Shown here piece after piece: positions 1 through 10,323 of a stretch of DNA of 64,000 nucleotides (positions are counted from its first letter, which is position 1; every line of letters begins with the position of its first letter). Source of the DNA: Gari tellinella. Lineage: Eukaryota > Mollusca > Bivalvia > Cardiida > Psammobiidae. The notes beneath the pieces were generated by a model. That model made no database searches. It was given only the letters and a program-made list of their open reading frames with translations, and was not told where the DNA came from. The position numbers were made by a program, and so were the translations under genes. The stretch covers positions 32,257,246 to 32,321,245 of the forward strand of contig OV277866.1 in the NCBI GenBank assembly GCA_922989275.2. Direction: 5' to 3'.

Positions 1-523
1 ATCTCAACAAGTTAAAACATATGAGTGTTTTCACTGCTAAAAAACATAACGCGCTTATTCTTAATAAAACGTCCCATTTGGGAAAGAAAGAAATCGAAAA
101 ATACCGACTTAATTGTATGTTTATAAATTATACTTAGTTTCAACAATCCCCCAACAGTTTTGCGGTAAGTGGTGTTAGGATAAGTGTACCTCAATTTAAT
201 CAAAGTTTTTGAGAGCACCGATGATGATGGTTTCAAACAGAGGTATTGGGTGAGAGCCTGAGAGGGTCTACACTCTGGTTGAACATGTCTAGACCCCCAT
301 GTCATCCAATCCGTGTCTCAAATGTGCTTAAATAATTGGACATGGTAAAGGAAGCCCTATAATTGTGTTGATTTAGCATGGGTGCTCGTGACTGTTGTTC
401 ACTAGAACAAGTTATCCAAATAATCGATACAGACATTGCCTCAGAATGTCTGGAACCGAAAGAGACGTCTAGGTCTCCTTAAACGGATTTGTGAAACGTA
501 GCTCGTTTTTTACAGTGATAGTA
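1..523. other. No recognised feature
   Basis: Non-repetitive, AT-rich sequence. Short open frames occur on both strands, but none has a recognisable domain, codon bias or splice-like context. Nothing else was identified. Confidence 0.5.
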
Positions 524-955
524 CAGTAGAGAAAACGTTATTCTTTCCCAATAGACACGTTTACGTTAAAACTATTATTTCCCGTGCAAACAGTTTGGAG
601 CCAGATCAGACGCCGGGTAACCCGGCGTCTGATCCGGTTCCAAACTTTTTGCCACTCAGATTAACATGATAAGTCAGAATTGCCGAAAAGTCGTATTTTT
701 CTACGTTTTATTGAGATGCGTTTGCGTTTTGTTTGCGTATAAACGGTAAAGAATAATAATAATAATAATAATATCGACTTTATTTCATGTGGATTACATA
801 TTTGGTATCGAAAAACAAACCAATTTTCAATATGGTCCACAAACAAAATTAACATATATACAACACGAAGGAATACAATTACAAATCAGTATTTTTTTTT
901 TTTTAAACTTTTGCAAACAGAGTGGACCCTGAAAAGAATAACGTCATCTCCACTG
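524..955 (-). mobile_element. A-family MITE split by a retroposon insertion
   Basis: The left end CAGTAGAGAAAACG follows TA at 522-523. The body runs in minus orientation (CCCAATA side on the left) through the class I hairpin at 583-650 to AAAGAATAA at 748-756. The missing right end, AAAGAATAACGTCATCTCCACTG, resumes at 933-955. The 9-bp AAAGAATAA is repeated on both sides of 757-932, as expected for a target-site duplication made by an insertion into this MITE. Confidence 0.75.
757..932 (-). mobile_element. Retroposon fragment with (ATT)n tail nested in an A element
   Basis: Read on the minus strand, this insert ends in an AATAAAGTCGAT stretch followed by (ATT)n, a microsatellite 3' tail like those of CR1/L2-group LINEs and their SINEs. 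It is flanked by a 9-bp direct repeat, AAAGAATAA (748-756 and 933-941). The insert is only about 176 bp, so it is either a short SINE or a heavily 5'-truncated LINE. No coding sequence remains. Confidence 0.6.
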
Positions 956-981
956 TTCTGTTCTGTTCTGTTCTGTTCTGT
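953..981. repeat. (TTCTG)n microsatellite
   Basis: About five tandem TTCTG units directly follow the CACTG terminus of the A element. They may derive from slippage on that terminus or from the tail of another retroposon. Confidence 0.8.
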
Positions 982-2020
982 AACCTTGTGGTGTTTTATC
1001 TAATATGACGTCCATCGAGTAGTAACAGATATATTATATATATATAGCCCTCCATGCCATAGAATGACATATCAAACAGAGATATTTGCTTAAATTGGTA
1101 AATATATGAGTGTATGTGAATACAACAGCATTTAATAAAATCTTAGTTACTTCAAGCATTTACAGTGCTGCTGATAAAAACAAAAATATAATTTCTACAA
1201 GAAATGCCACTTTTCAAATCTTGAAACAGTGCCTGTACGGAAAGGACTATATTTTACTGACTTTTCAAAATTCATTTTTGTGGTAATAAATGTATTGCAA
1301 ACCAGAAAATATATAGTAATTAAGGTATTTAAGAAGTTTGTTTTTCAACATTTTTTTTATTTAGGCAAGGATTTAATTTTATGACTAGATATTTTAACGA
1401 ACGAATGTGTGGATGCTGAACGAATGCATTATAGGTATGCAATTGTGGAGTAAAGATACCACTATGTTTTGTCTATACAGCAGAAAATCGGCAGAACTTT
1501 TCGTTCGTATGAAAGAGCAAACAGTACAGAATCGGATGAAACGCCGCGTACATGAAAGCCTAGTTTCTACTACAGTAGTAAAGGGTAAAAACGAGTTCGA
1601 AGTTTGAAGTATCGACTGTATACCGGTATTGTAACTTGTATGAAAAGGAGAAGAATTTATACAAGTTTTGCACCAAAACTTGATTTCTTATCCTAATGTT
1701 TATATGTGAAGGTGTATGTATTGTCAGCTATGACTGTAATTATATTGAAATAAAATACTGTTCAAACTAAAGCGACGCTCTTCAAAGGCAGGTAAATTGA
1801 CAATCGTTCTAATTTTCCGCACGTAACCCTTATCATGCTGAATTGTGATTTGATGAAAGTACAATGTATATGTATATGGTTTGTGAAACATCTTCAAAAT
1901 CTGTTTTTATGCTTCTTAAATTGAAGAAAGATTGAGCATGAGTGGTAAACAGTTAGGATTTAGATAACTGACGCCGCGCTTAGCAAATAAGTCAAGTCTC
2001 GCTTACATGTAGCATAAGAG
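982..2020. other. No gene recognised; one LINE-like 3' tail
   Basis: Mostly unique AT-rich sequence with a (TA)n stretch near 1030-1045. At about 1745-1775 a TGAAATAAAATACTG motif followed by TTCAAACTAAAG resembles tails near 6450, 13440, 24095 and 63720, so a degraded retroposon may end here. Confidence 0.4.
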
Positions 2021-2024
2021 TTAA

Positions 2025-2265
2025 CCCTTTAGCCGCTTAAGTCGCATAAAGTCGACTTTGCAAACAGTTTGAATCCATATCAGACGCCGCATGACGCGGC
2101 GTCTGATAAGGATCAAAACTGTTTGACACTCGTATCGATAATGCCTGAGTCATACTGACTTAAATCTAACTTTGGAATGTTCTTGCAGACGGCAATATTG
2201 AAGTAGACGGCAATATGGCGGTGAAGAGGTAAAAACCTCACGACTTTGGTCCTGAGAGGTGAAAA
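2025..2265 (+). mobile_element. B-family TTAA element with class I hairpin
   Basis: Begins at TTAA (2021-2024) followed by CCCTTTAGCCGC. The hairpin at 2059-2126 has arms ACAGTTTGAATCC / GGATCAAAACTGT around a GACGCCGCATGACGCGGCGTC centre. Downstream, two GCAGACGG/GTAGACGG motifs and an AAAACCTCACGA stretch match the intact relative at 26612-26828. The right TTAA is not clear. Confidence 0.6.
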
Positions 2266-2439
2266 GAAAATTTAAATGATATCAATTACGCTGTCTGGCG
2301 AGCAGGTACATGTACATGTACATGCAGAACACGTGTTTAGCGTACGAAACAATTTTGCATTCACCCCACAGAGACTTATTTGACGCAATTTTTGTACTAC
2401 ATGCACTTATACAAATGGTTTTGAATAACAATGGAAGGC

Positions 2440-4207
2440 TCGCATGTGCCTTTGTCTTTTGATAGTGTTTATCGTAATGGTCTTTGGTTAAAAATTTACA
2501 AACTTGGGATAATGGGTAAAACACTTAAGATAATAAGGGACATGTACACAAAAGTAAAAGCTTGTGTGAAGGGTTGTAGGGGTATTCGGAGTTCTTCGAA
2601 TGCGCAATTGGATTAAAACAAGGGGAGATAATTTCACCGATACTATTTTCTCTATTTTTAGAGGATCTAGAATTATTGTTACAGGATGATATAAACAGTG
2701 GCCTAACTTTTGATGACATAACATTTATACTTATGCTTTTTGCAGATGATATGGTCATTATAGGCCATGACCCGCAAGATTTACAGCATAGACTGGATCT
2801 ATTAAAGGTATATTGTGATGAATGGGGTTTGCAGGTTAATATAGAGAAAACAACAATTGTAGTCTTTAGAAAAAGGGGACGGGTATTTGCAAACGAAAAA
2901 TGATTATATGAAGATAAACATTTGGAAGTAGTTGACAATTTTAATTACCTAGGAACAGTTTTGAATTATACCGGCAGTTTTGCACTTAATCAAGAGACAT
3001 TAGCTGGTAAAGGTCTTAAGGCATTAAATATACTATTGAATAAGACAAAATAATTTGATTTTAAACCCAAAACACTGTGCCAACTCTTCGATGCCTTTGT
3101 CGGAAGTACATTAAACTATGCCTGTGAAGTCTGGGGATTTACAAAATCTAAAGAGATAGAGAGAATTCATCTTAAATTTTGTAAATTATTATTACATGTG
3201 AAAACATCGACATGCAATATGACAGTGTATGGAGACTTAGGGCGTTACCCGCTGTATATTAATAGGTATGTTAGGATGATTAAGTATTGGGGTAAGACAG
3301 TCAACACTGATAATATATTTATACAATATTTGTATAATGATTTAGTATATGATTGCAGCAGGGGTATTAAAAACTGGGCCAGCAATATCAAGCATCTGTT
3401 AGATGAATACGGATTTTCTCATGTATGGAAATATCCGAACGAAATAAATTTTAAAAGTTTTCATATTTTGTTTAAAGAACGTCTTATTGACGTCTTTAAA
3501 CAGCAATGGTGCGTATCGTTAAGTAATAGCCAGTCATTGTTAATGTATAAAAATTATAAATCCATATTTGAATATGAGGCATATTTAGACAAGCTACCTA
3601 AGAAATTGAGAATACCAGTATCGAGATTAAGATTATCCTCACATACCTTAAGAATCGAAACTGGTCGTTATTCTCAATCTAGAACTGAACGTAATCTAAG
3701 GTACTGCTTGCATTGTGATAAGCAGGATTTGGAAGACGAATATCATTTTGTACTTGTTTGTCCGGTCTATGATGATATACGTCGTACGTGTATCAAGTCA
3801 TTCTATCATAATAAACCTAGTGTTTTTAAATTTATTTCACTGATGCAAATTGAAAAGTCTAAAGAGCTATTCAACTTGAGTAGGTTTTTATCCGAAGCGT
3901 TTAAACGACGATTGTCAATATCAAATACTATTTAAGCATCTCTATTGAACTTAAATCATCAACTTTGTGTAAAAACCTACAGAGATTGAAACAAATTTAA
4001 CTGTTTAGAGTTCAACCTCTTTTTGTTCGATACAACATGAATTGACATACATATATATGTTACTTTAAAGTACAAAATGCAAGTGATGATTGTTTTGAAG
4101 TTCTTGACATGTGACTATGTTTATATTATTATGATTATATTGATGTAATAAGAAACACTATGTGTTTACATTACTGAATAAAGAAATCTTGAATCTTGAA
4201 TCTTGAA
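2440..4207 (+). mobile_element. LINE (non-LTR retrotransposon), 5'-truncated copy
   Basis: This remnant holds part of a reverse transcriptase, the C-terminal domain, about 250 bp of 3' UTR and a heptamer tail of ATCTTGA units (about 4186-4207) after AATAAAG. A short microsatellite tail instead of poly(A) is typical of CR1/L2-like clades; I cannot assign the clade more closely without a phylogeny. Everything upstream of the RT palm region (endonuclease, ORF1) is absent. The 5' boundary is set only by where the protein similarity begins and could be off by tens of bases. Confidence 0.85.
2455..3935 (+). pseudogene. LINE reverse transcriptase, C-terminal half, broken
   Basis: Ordered RT landmarks are visible: FDSVYRNGLW and an IRDMY helix (2458-2560), GLKQGEIISPILFSLFLEDL (about 2610-2670), catalytic FADDMVIIG (about 2740), GLQVNIEKT (about 2827) and FNYLGTVL (about 2937). 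The thumb/connection follows (LFDAFVGSTLNYACEVWG, about 3087). A C-terminal C-x2-C-x9-H-x4-C motif (CLHC...HFVLVC) lies at about 3705-3761. The first segment is in a different frame from the rest, and in-frame stops occur at 2901 (TGA) and 3051 (TAA), so the copy is dead. The stop at 3933 looks like the original C terminus. Confidence 0.85.
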
Positions 4208-4464
4208 CTGTACATAATATGACGTCATCAAGCGAGTGCAGTTCCCCTCCGATCTTAACTGTACAGTAAAGACAATCTAGACATGCATATCGCGGTTTTT
4301 ACATCTACAGCTGAAACAATGCATATATCTAGGTCCAAAGGGATGGGGTAGATCTAGATATAGATGTTGTGGGTCCAAATGGGAGTTTCTGGAGTATTAT
4401 CTGGTTTTCGGTCTCTTATAGAAATTTTAGTTATTTTCGCATGCTATTTTTCCTAGTTATGTTA
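4208..4464. other. No recognised feature
   Basis: Short spacer between the LINE tail and the next repeat block. No ORF with recognisable content was seen. Confidence 0.4.
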
Positions 4465-4920
4465 CATTGGGCGGCCTGCATATCAGTCGGCATAAAGAAG
4501 CCATTTGCTTCGTTGCTCTCGATTGTTGAGGTAGTGCAATCGCCGTTTTGGGGGCTGTCTTCTGTATGTTTAGTGGCCTTCATTGGGCGCTTTACTGTTC
4601 TTTCTATCAGTCCGCATAAAGAAGCCATTTGCTTCGTTGCTCTTGATTGATGGGGTAACGTGATCGCCATTTTTGGGGGCTGTCTTTTGTACGTTTATTA
4701 TGTTTATTTTATATCTAATTGTAGTTATTTGTCTTTTCCTGGCGGCCTGCATTTGGGCGCTCTACTATTGTTTCTATCGGTCGACAATCAGAAGCCGGTT
4801 GCTTCATTGCTGATTGATGGGAGTAATGTGATCGCCATTTTGGGGGCTGTCTTTTTATATGTTTATTCATGTTTATTTTAGATCATATTGTAGTTATTTT
4901 GTCTTTTCTTGTTTGTAGGT
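4465..4920 (+). repeat. Three degenerate tandem units of about 110-170 bp
   Basis: The phrases GAAGCCATTTGCTTCGTTGC and CGCCATTTTTGGGGGCTGTC recur three times (about 4465, 4590 and 4755) with GCGGCCTGCAT links. The block leads directly into the LINE-like tail at 4920-5022, so it may be the repetitive 3' UTR of that element. A 93-codon open frame across it has no recognisable domain. Confidence 0.65.
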
Positions 4921-5022
4921 ACATTTGTGTAACTTCATGTGAAGCGCTTTTGAACGCACAACCCCTGTGTGAAAAGAGCGCTATATAAATCTGGTATAAT
5001 AATAATAATAATAATAATAATA
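4920..5022 (+). mobile_element. LINE/SINE 3' end: GCGCTATATAAAT plus (AAT)n
   Basis: AAAGAGCGCTATATAAATC followed by about eight AAT units is a frequent 3' terminus of marine-invertebrate LINEs and SINEs. Only the terminus is certain; the body may be the repeat block immediately upstream. Confidence 0.7.
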
Positions 5023-5210
5023 TATTATTGATACTGTGAAATTACCGTATTGCTTTAGTTTGAATTCTTGATCTGGTGTTTATATCGATTATTTATCGTT
5101 AAGCCTACAGTGCAGGCAAAAGGTTTTCGCAGTGGCCCGCTCGGAGGATTGCTAGGGTTGTGACGTCAAATTGTCTTGAGATGACGGAAGCGTGGAATAA
5201 GTGAACAGTG

Positions 5211-5390
5211 TGTTAGTTATTTCATGGTTTTGTAAAATAAACGATATATTCACAGGTTTTTAGGCATCTGATTGGCCGAGAGCTCCAAGCCATGTATTAA
5301 AGTTAGTTATTTCATGTTTTGTAATTGAACGATATATCCACAGGTTTTTGAGGCATCTGATTGGCCGAGAGCTCCAAGCCATGTGCTAAA
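5211..5390 (+). repeat. Tandem duplication of an about 90-bp segment
   Basis: GTTAGTTATTTCATG through GGCCGAGAGCTCCAAGCCATG occurs at about 5211-5298 and again at 5302-5390 with about 90% identity. No coding content was recognised. Confidence 0.8.
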
Positions 5391-5463
5391 CACAATTATC
5401 GTCTGCTTATTTTCTCAAATTTTGAGTTCATGCAGTATTTCTATAGAAACATCGGTTCTAGTG

Positions 5464-5533
5464 CAAAACAGTTTGAGTCCTGATTAGACGCCGCGTCACG
5501 CGTCGTCCGATCAGGATTTAAATTGTTTGAAAA
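5464..5533 (+). repeat. Class I hairpin, degenerate B type
   Basis: Arms ACAGTTTGAGTCCTGATTAG and CGATCAGGATTTAAATTGT surround GCCGCGTCACGCG. Several stem mismatches suggest an old copy. Confidence 0.6.
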
Positions 5534-5739
5534 TAATCACTGTACACGTTAAAGCTTTTGTATGTTTCGCTTCCAGTTCAAATATGATACAATCTTTCTT
5601 CGCCAGATATATCAACCAATTGGTTATGCAGCGAATTCTCCATGTTTCTGACTAGTTTTCCGTCATAGATATACAATGGTGCTCTAAAGAAACTGCGGTG
5701 TTTTCCCAAACAGAGCAACATTTTATATGAAATTACCAA

Positions 5740-5812
5740 CAGTGCTGACTTAGGACCGGATGAGACGCTGCGGAACGCCGCGTCTTATCAGGGTCTACAC
5801 TGTTTGAGAATG
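5740..5812 (+). repeat. Class I hairpin, degenerate C type
   Basis: CAGTGCTGACTTAGGACCGGA / CAGGGTCTACACTGTTTGA surround GACGCTGCGGAACGCCGCGTC. No full-length element ends were identified. Confidence 0.5.
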
Positions 5813-5964
5813 TCCTCTTAAGTAGGCACTAAGCTTAAATGGGTCAAAGTTTTTATTAAGACAGACGGGTACAAAACAATATTATTCGACGACATTGAGA
5901 TAATAATCCTGTAACAAAGTGTAACTTCTATTCTTCGGTAGTTGCAATGAATCATTTCTGTGTA

Positions 5965-6200
5965 CAGTGGAGAAAACGTTATTCTTTCCCGTTTAAACGC
6001 AAACGAATAGCACTAAAACTTAGAAAATGTCAATTTTTAAATATGTCTTACTATTCATTTTTATCTGAGTGGCAAACAGTTTGGAGCCTGATCAGACGCC
6101 GGATTACCCGGCGTCTGATCTGTCTCCAAACTGTTTGCAGTGGAAATAAACGTTTTAGCGTAAACGCGTTTATTGGGAAAGAATAACACATTATTCACTG
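5965..6200 (+). mobile_element. A-family MITE, near-complete
   Basis: Flanked by TA; left end CAGTGGAGAAAACG, right end ACATTATTCACTG. Plus orientation here means the end carrying GTTTAAACGC is on the left. The hairpin at 6071-6138 has a GCCGGATTACCCGGC centre. The 3' terminus has lost CTC. Confidence 0.9.
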
Positions 6201-6526
6201 TAACTATCAATATTATTCTTCTATTCTTCGGTAGTTGAAATGAATCATTTCCGTGTACATAGTGAAATATTCCACGCTTTGATATGAAGACAATGCAACG
6301 TTGACCGATACAGACACTTGGTATGAAAGTGGGAACCGTGTAGACCGTGATGAGACGCCGCAAGTTGTGCACAGCGTAATATCAGGGTACTGTACGCTCT
6401 GTTCACCATTGTCCTCTTTCTGTTATCTGAACTTCTGTACAAACATTGGGCAATAAAATATGTTTAAACTAATCTAAACTATGTCCTCTTTGTAAGACAA
6501 ATTAATGTCTTAAAAAGATTAAGCTA
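6201..6526. other. Degraded hairpin and LINE-like tail
   Basis: A decayed C-type hairpin (GTGTAGACCGTGATGAGACG, about 6335-6400) is followed by CAATAAAATATGTTTAAACT (about 6450-6470), a recurring retroposon-like terminus. No gene was seen. Confidence 0.4.
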
Positions 6527-6772
6527 CAGTGGAGAATCTGTTATTCTTTCCCGTTTAAACGCAAACGTACGCAAACGCAAAACACTAAAACGTAGAAAAG
6601 TACAACTTTCGGACAATTCTGATAAATAATGTTTATCTTGGTGGCAAACAGTTTTGAGCCTGATCAGACGCCGGTTTACCCGGCGTCTGACCTGGCTCCA
6701 AACTATTTGCACTGCAAATAATAGATTTAGCGTAAACGCGTTTATTGGGAAAGAATAACACATTCTCCACTG
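6527..6772 (+). mobile_element. A-family MITE, complete
   Basis: TA on both sides; ends CAGTGGAGAATCTG and CACATTCTCCACTG, so the two termini carry different allele motifs (ATCTG versus ATGTG). Length is 246 bp, the modal length of the family here. The central hairpin begins at about 6644. Confidence 0.93.
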
Positions 6773-6883
6773 TATATCATGCTTTACCAAGGCTTTGTTC
6801 GTCTATTGAATGTCCTTTTCTTAACATCCTTTTATAAATATCGTAGGGATAACGTTAGATCTAAATATGCCGTCTGATTTTAA

Positions 6884-7104
6884 CCCATTTATACCCAGCA
6901 GATTCTTCAATGTTTATATATTGGATTAGTCCATTTTTTATCAAAGGGATGCCTGGTCAAAATTTTCATTTTCTTTCTGTTTTATATTGAAATTCCTATC
7001 AGCAAACAGTGTAGACTCTGATCAGACGCCGCATAATGCGGCGTCTGATCAGAGTATACACTGTTTGCCTATGTCCCATATATGGGGTCGTAGGTACAAA
7101 TGGG
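6884..7104 (+). mobile_element. C-family TTAA element, complete reference copy
   Basis: 221 bp between TTAA sites (6880-6883 and 7105-7108). Terminal inverted repeats are CCCATTTATACCCA and TAGGTACAAATGGG. The class I hairpin at 7002-7068 pairs AGTGTAGACTCTGATCAGAC with its near-perfect complement around CGCATAATGCG. The CCC start after TTAA resembles piggyBac-type termini; the superfamily call is inference, since no transposase is present. Confidence 0.85.
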
Positions 7105-7309
7105 TTAATTTTCAAATTTCAATTTTATTCCAGTTTAGTTCATGTGATAAAATATCGCCATGAATGAAAAGTGTATCGATCCTGCCAGTCTGGGGAAGGC
7201 ACACCGATGGTGGGCCGAAACTGTCATGTAAGTTAAAACTTGTTTGGATATGCGAATGAAAACTAACTTTATAAACGCTAAGTTTGCTTAAAACGATTTG
7301 ATTCAGATA

Positions 7310-7508
7310 AATCCTTATCTTACTGAAGTGTCGTCTGCTAAAATATATCGTCTGCATTAAAAAAAATTATCATTTTTTAACCAAAGAAAATATAAATATG
7401 AGTTGCAAACAGCTTGGAATAGATCAGACGCCGCGTAATGCGGCGTCTGATCTGGATCCAAGCTGTTTGCAAATATTAGCAAACTCGCGCTACAGTAAGC
7501 ACGCTAAG
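7310..7508 (+). mobile_element. B-family element with class I hairpin
   Basis: The hairpin at 7404-7470 (GCAAACAGCTTGGA...TCCAAGCTGTTTGC, centre GCCGCGTAATGCGGC) is preceded by GTCGTCTGC and TCGTCTGC motifs at about 7330-7355. It is followed by CGCTAAGGG and TTAA at 7509-7512. The left boundary is uncertain. Confidence 0.6.
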
Positions 7509-7634
7509 GGTTAAAAATGCATTTAGAAATACATTGTAACTCCTTATCAAAATATGTGGCTGTTGCATTATAGCTGGGAGTAAACAAATAAAACTTAATC
7601 TCATTGATCCCTGAAATTTCAAATGGTTCAATTA

Positions 7635-7885
7635 CAGAGGAGAAAATGCTGTTCTTTCCCGTTTAAACGCAAACGAAACGCAAACGAATAGCACTAAAAT
7701 GTAGTTCTAAAATGTCAATTTTTAAATATTTCTTACAATTCATTTTTATCTGAGAGGCAAACAGTTTTGAGCCTGATCAGACGCCGGGTTACCCGGCGTA
7801 AGATCTGTCTCCAAACTGTTTGCAGTGGAAATAAACGTTTTAGCGTAAACGCGTTTTTTGGGAAATAATAACACATTCTCCTCTG
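7635..7885 (+). mobile_element. A-family MITE, diverged copy
   Basis: Ends CAGAGGAGAAAATG and ACATTCTCCTCTG carry a mirrored substitution (CAGAGG/CCTCTG versus CAGTGG/CCACTG), so both termini share the variant. It has an extra AACGCAAACGAA-type tandem piece and a hairpin starting at about 7757. Confidence 0.88.
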
Positions 7886-7899
7886 TAACCTATATATTT

Positions 7900-8136
7900 G
7901 AGCCTAGTGGATTAATCGATATTGGATTAGTCTATTAATATATTTATCTAAATTTAGTGGTCTAAATAAATAAGGTCTAATTTTAGCCTGGTCTAAATTT
8001 TAATTATATTGGAGTTCCTATCAGCAAACAGTGTAGAATCTGATCAGACACCGCATAATGCGACGTCTGATCAGAGTTCATTTACTGTGTGTCCATATCC
8101 CTTTTATAGGACACTATAAGTATAGGCACAAACGTG
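7900..8136 (+). mobile_element. C-family TTAA element, degenerate
   Basis: The body phrase ATTGGATTAGTC (about 7920), a hairpin at 8025-8090 (CTGATCAGACACCGCATAATG) and a right end AGGCACAAACGTG before TTAA (8137-8140) match the family. The left end is not resolvable. Confidence 0.65.
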
Positions 8137-8394
8137 TTAAGTTCATTTTAATTATTTAAGGTTGTTTGTTACAATATGTTACCAAAACAACATCAGTGCA
8201 AATTCAGATCAGGGGATTTATTAAGGAACCCTTTGGTCAGGGTTTATACCGTTTGCATAAAACAAAATTACTCGTCATAGGTATATAGGCTAGTGTTGGT
8301 ATATATTACGAGTATATTCGTCACTAGGGTTGAATGTGTTCATCTTTTATCGTCAAATTCCATTGCCTGCTTGAATCTTCTACACGCTTAAAAA

Positions 8395-8660
8395 TTATCG
8401 TCTGTAAACATTAGTCGTCTTCAATAATGCTAAAAAAATATTATAATCCATTTCAAAACTTTTAAATTTCAAGAATGAACAATACCACACAGTTGAATTT
8501 CCACATGAATGCTCAAAAATGATTTAAAGATAGTTTCTCTGAAAATATCATCAAAATGCCAAACAGTTTGGATCCAGAAAAGACACCGAGTTACCTGGTG
8601 TCTCGTCTGGATCCAAACTGTTTGAAACAGCTATAGAAAAAATCGCAAACAGGGTGCAGA
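8395..8660 (+). mobile_element. B-family element with class I hairpin
   Basis: The hairpin at 8560-8626 (ACAGTTTGGATCCAGA / TCTGGATCCAAACTGT) has an altered middle, GACACCGAGTTACCTGGTGTC, with several changes mirrored in both arms. TCGTCTGT and GTCGTCTTC motifs occur about 150 bp upstream. Ends are not defined. Confidence 0.5.
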
Positions 8661-8765
8661 GTTAAACTCCTCAGCTTCATTAAAGCAGTTGTCTAAATAA
8701 GCATTTCAATGTTAGATTTAAAGCAGTTTCGCCGGTGATATACCAGAGAGAGACAGGGTCGAGAA

Positions 8766-9072
8766 ATTTGGATCCAGATTGGACGCCGCATAACGCGTTA
8801 TCTGTTCAGGAGCCAGTTTCATAAAACTTCGTACGACAAATGTTGTCGTAAGTCAGATAAGAAAAGTCTCAATTATTATTTATTTCCCCATCTAATCCTG
8901 TCTTGTGACATCTTTTTTTAATCGTCTTGACAAGACGTTTCCAAAAAGATGTCACAAGACAGGATTAGATAGAAAAATCAGAGATTAAATGTTTTTTAAA
9001 GGTTTGACTTACGACAACATTTGTCGTAAGATGTTTTATGAAACGGGGCCCTGGATCCGCATTGTTTGCCAT
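8766..9072 (+). repeat. Class I hairpin split by foldback M
   Basis: The left arm TTTGGATCCAGATTGGACG and centre are at 8766-8808, and the right arm GGATCCGCATTGTTTGCC at 9052-9072. The two halves are separated by the M foldback, which inserted near the tip of the right arm. Confidence 0.7.
8809..9053. mobile_element. Foldback element M, copy 1
   Basis: Two arms of about 110 bp pair: AGTTTCATAAAACTTCGTACG at the left with CTTACGACAAATG-type sequence reversed at the right, ending GTTTTATGAAACGGGGCCC. An inner stem AGATGTCACAAGAC pairs with GTCTTGTGACATCT around CGTCTTGACAAGACG. No ORF. Diverged relatives lie at about 42728 and 48019. Confidence 0.75.
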
Positions 9073-9148
9073 TCAGTTTTGCAATAAATCATCTACATTT
9101 TCAAGGGTTGTCAGTGTTATTGACTTCTACAACTGATTGAAAAAGTAG

Positions 9149-9501
9149 TACATAGCTCCCTCCTCAGAACGACCCTCTCAACAAAGACTCCCTCCTTACA
9201 ACAACGCTTGCCCCTGTCCCAAAAGAACAAGTCAACTAGTCCAACCTTTAACGGTTGCATATCGTCTGCTTATGACTATTGTCTGCTGTTTTTCTAAAAA
9301 TTACAAATTGGACATTTTGAAAAAATTAAACATAATGATGAGTAACAAACAGCTTGGATTCAGATCAGACGCCGCGTAACGCGCGTCTGATCTGGATTCA
9401 AGCTGTTTACAAATGGAAAGCAATTTACCTCCCAAGACATGTTACAACTCCCTCTGAACACCACACACACTCTTTGGTGTTGTTGTAGAGAGGGATTACT
9501 G
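9149..9501 (+). mobile_element. G-family element, degenerate copy
   Basis: Left end CTCCCTCCTCAGAACGACCC and right end GTTGTTGTAGAGAGGGATTACTG are diverged forms of CAGTGTTCCCTCTCTACAACG. The class I hairpin at 9347-9412 has CAGCTTGGATTC arms. GTCTGCTTATGAC and TGTCTGCTG motifs precede the hairpin. Confidence 0.75.
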
Positions 9502-9928
9502 TGGACACAAAACAGACTTATTTAGCATAGTAATTTAATTCATGGCCTTTTATGCCATTGTAAGATACTGCACTATCAAGTCCAAGCATATGTATCCAGG
9601 CGTTTGCAGGTACAGTTTAAATTCAGATCATACGCCAAGCAGTTGCTGGTCTGATCTGGTAAAAATCGTTTAACATGCATCTTAAGGTTACTTCGGCCAA
9701 AACGTCCGATAACTTGAGTTTGACATTTTAAAGGAGTACATGATTTAAAACCGGTCGTAATTGTGACAGTAAAAGGGACGGATGGGAAGAATCTGTTTAG
9801 TGTCATGGAAATGATACGCACCCAAGGGGACGAAAAAGTTGTTTTTCCCAAAAAGTAAATTGATGCGTTTGCTCTGGGAGTGATTTGGTTTTTACGATAA
9901 GCTTTAATTCCGATTAGATTACTAGTTA
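9502..9928. other. No recognised feature
   Basis: Unique sequence with a decayed hairpin-like piece at about 9610-9670. A 126-codon minus-strand open frame starting near 9956 runs out of the A element and has no recognisable domain. Confidence 0.4.
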
Positions 9929-10174
9929 CAGTGGAGAATGTGTTATTCTTTCCCAATAAACGCGTTTACGCTAAAACTATTATGACCACTGCAAAAAGTT
10001 TGGAGCCAGATCAGACGCCAGGTAACCCGGCGTCTGATCAGGCTCCAAACTGTTTGCCACCATGATAAACATGAATTATCAGAAGTGTCCAAAAGTTGTC
10101 CTTTTCTACGTTTTAGTGTTTTGCGTTTGCGTTTCGTTTCTTTTAAACGGGAAAGAATAACGTTTTCTCTACTG
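9929..10174 (-). mobile_element. A-family MITE, complete
   Basis: TA-flanked, 246 bp, minus orientation. Ends are CAGTGGAGAATGTG and CGTTTTCTCTACTG. Hairpin at about 9991-10058 with a GCCAGGTAACCCGGC centre. Confidence 0.92.
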
Positions 10175-10274
10175 TATGTAAGGGAATTGAGTTTTGTTCG
10201 TTGTGTTTTATACAACACACATACAGATAAATGTAGTATTGTCAGGTATCGTCAGATAGGCCAGTAAGTATCTT

Positions 10275-10292
10275 GATGAGAGTGGGGGAAAT

Positions 10293-10323
<31 letters not shown>

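Noticed and set aside
4369..4650. 93-codon hydrophobic frame that could suggest a membrane protein
   Set aside because: It lies in a degenerate repeated block next to a LINE 3' tail, and the units are not in the same frame.
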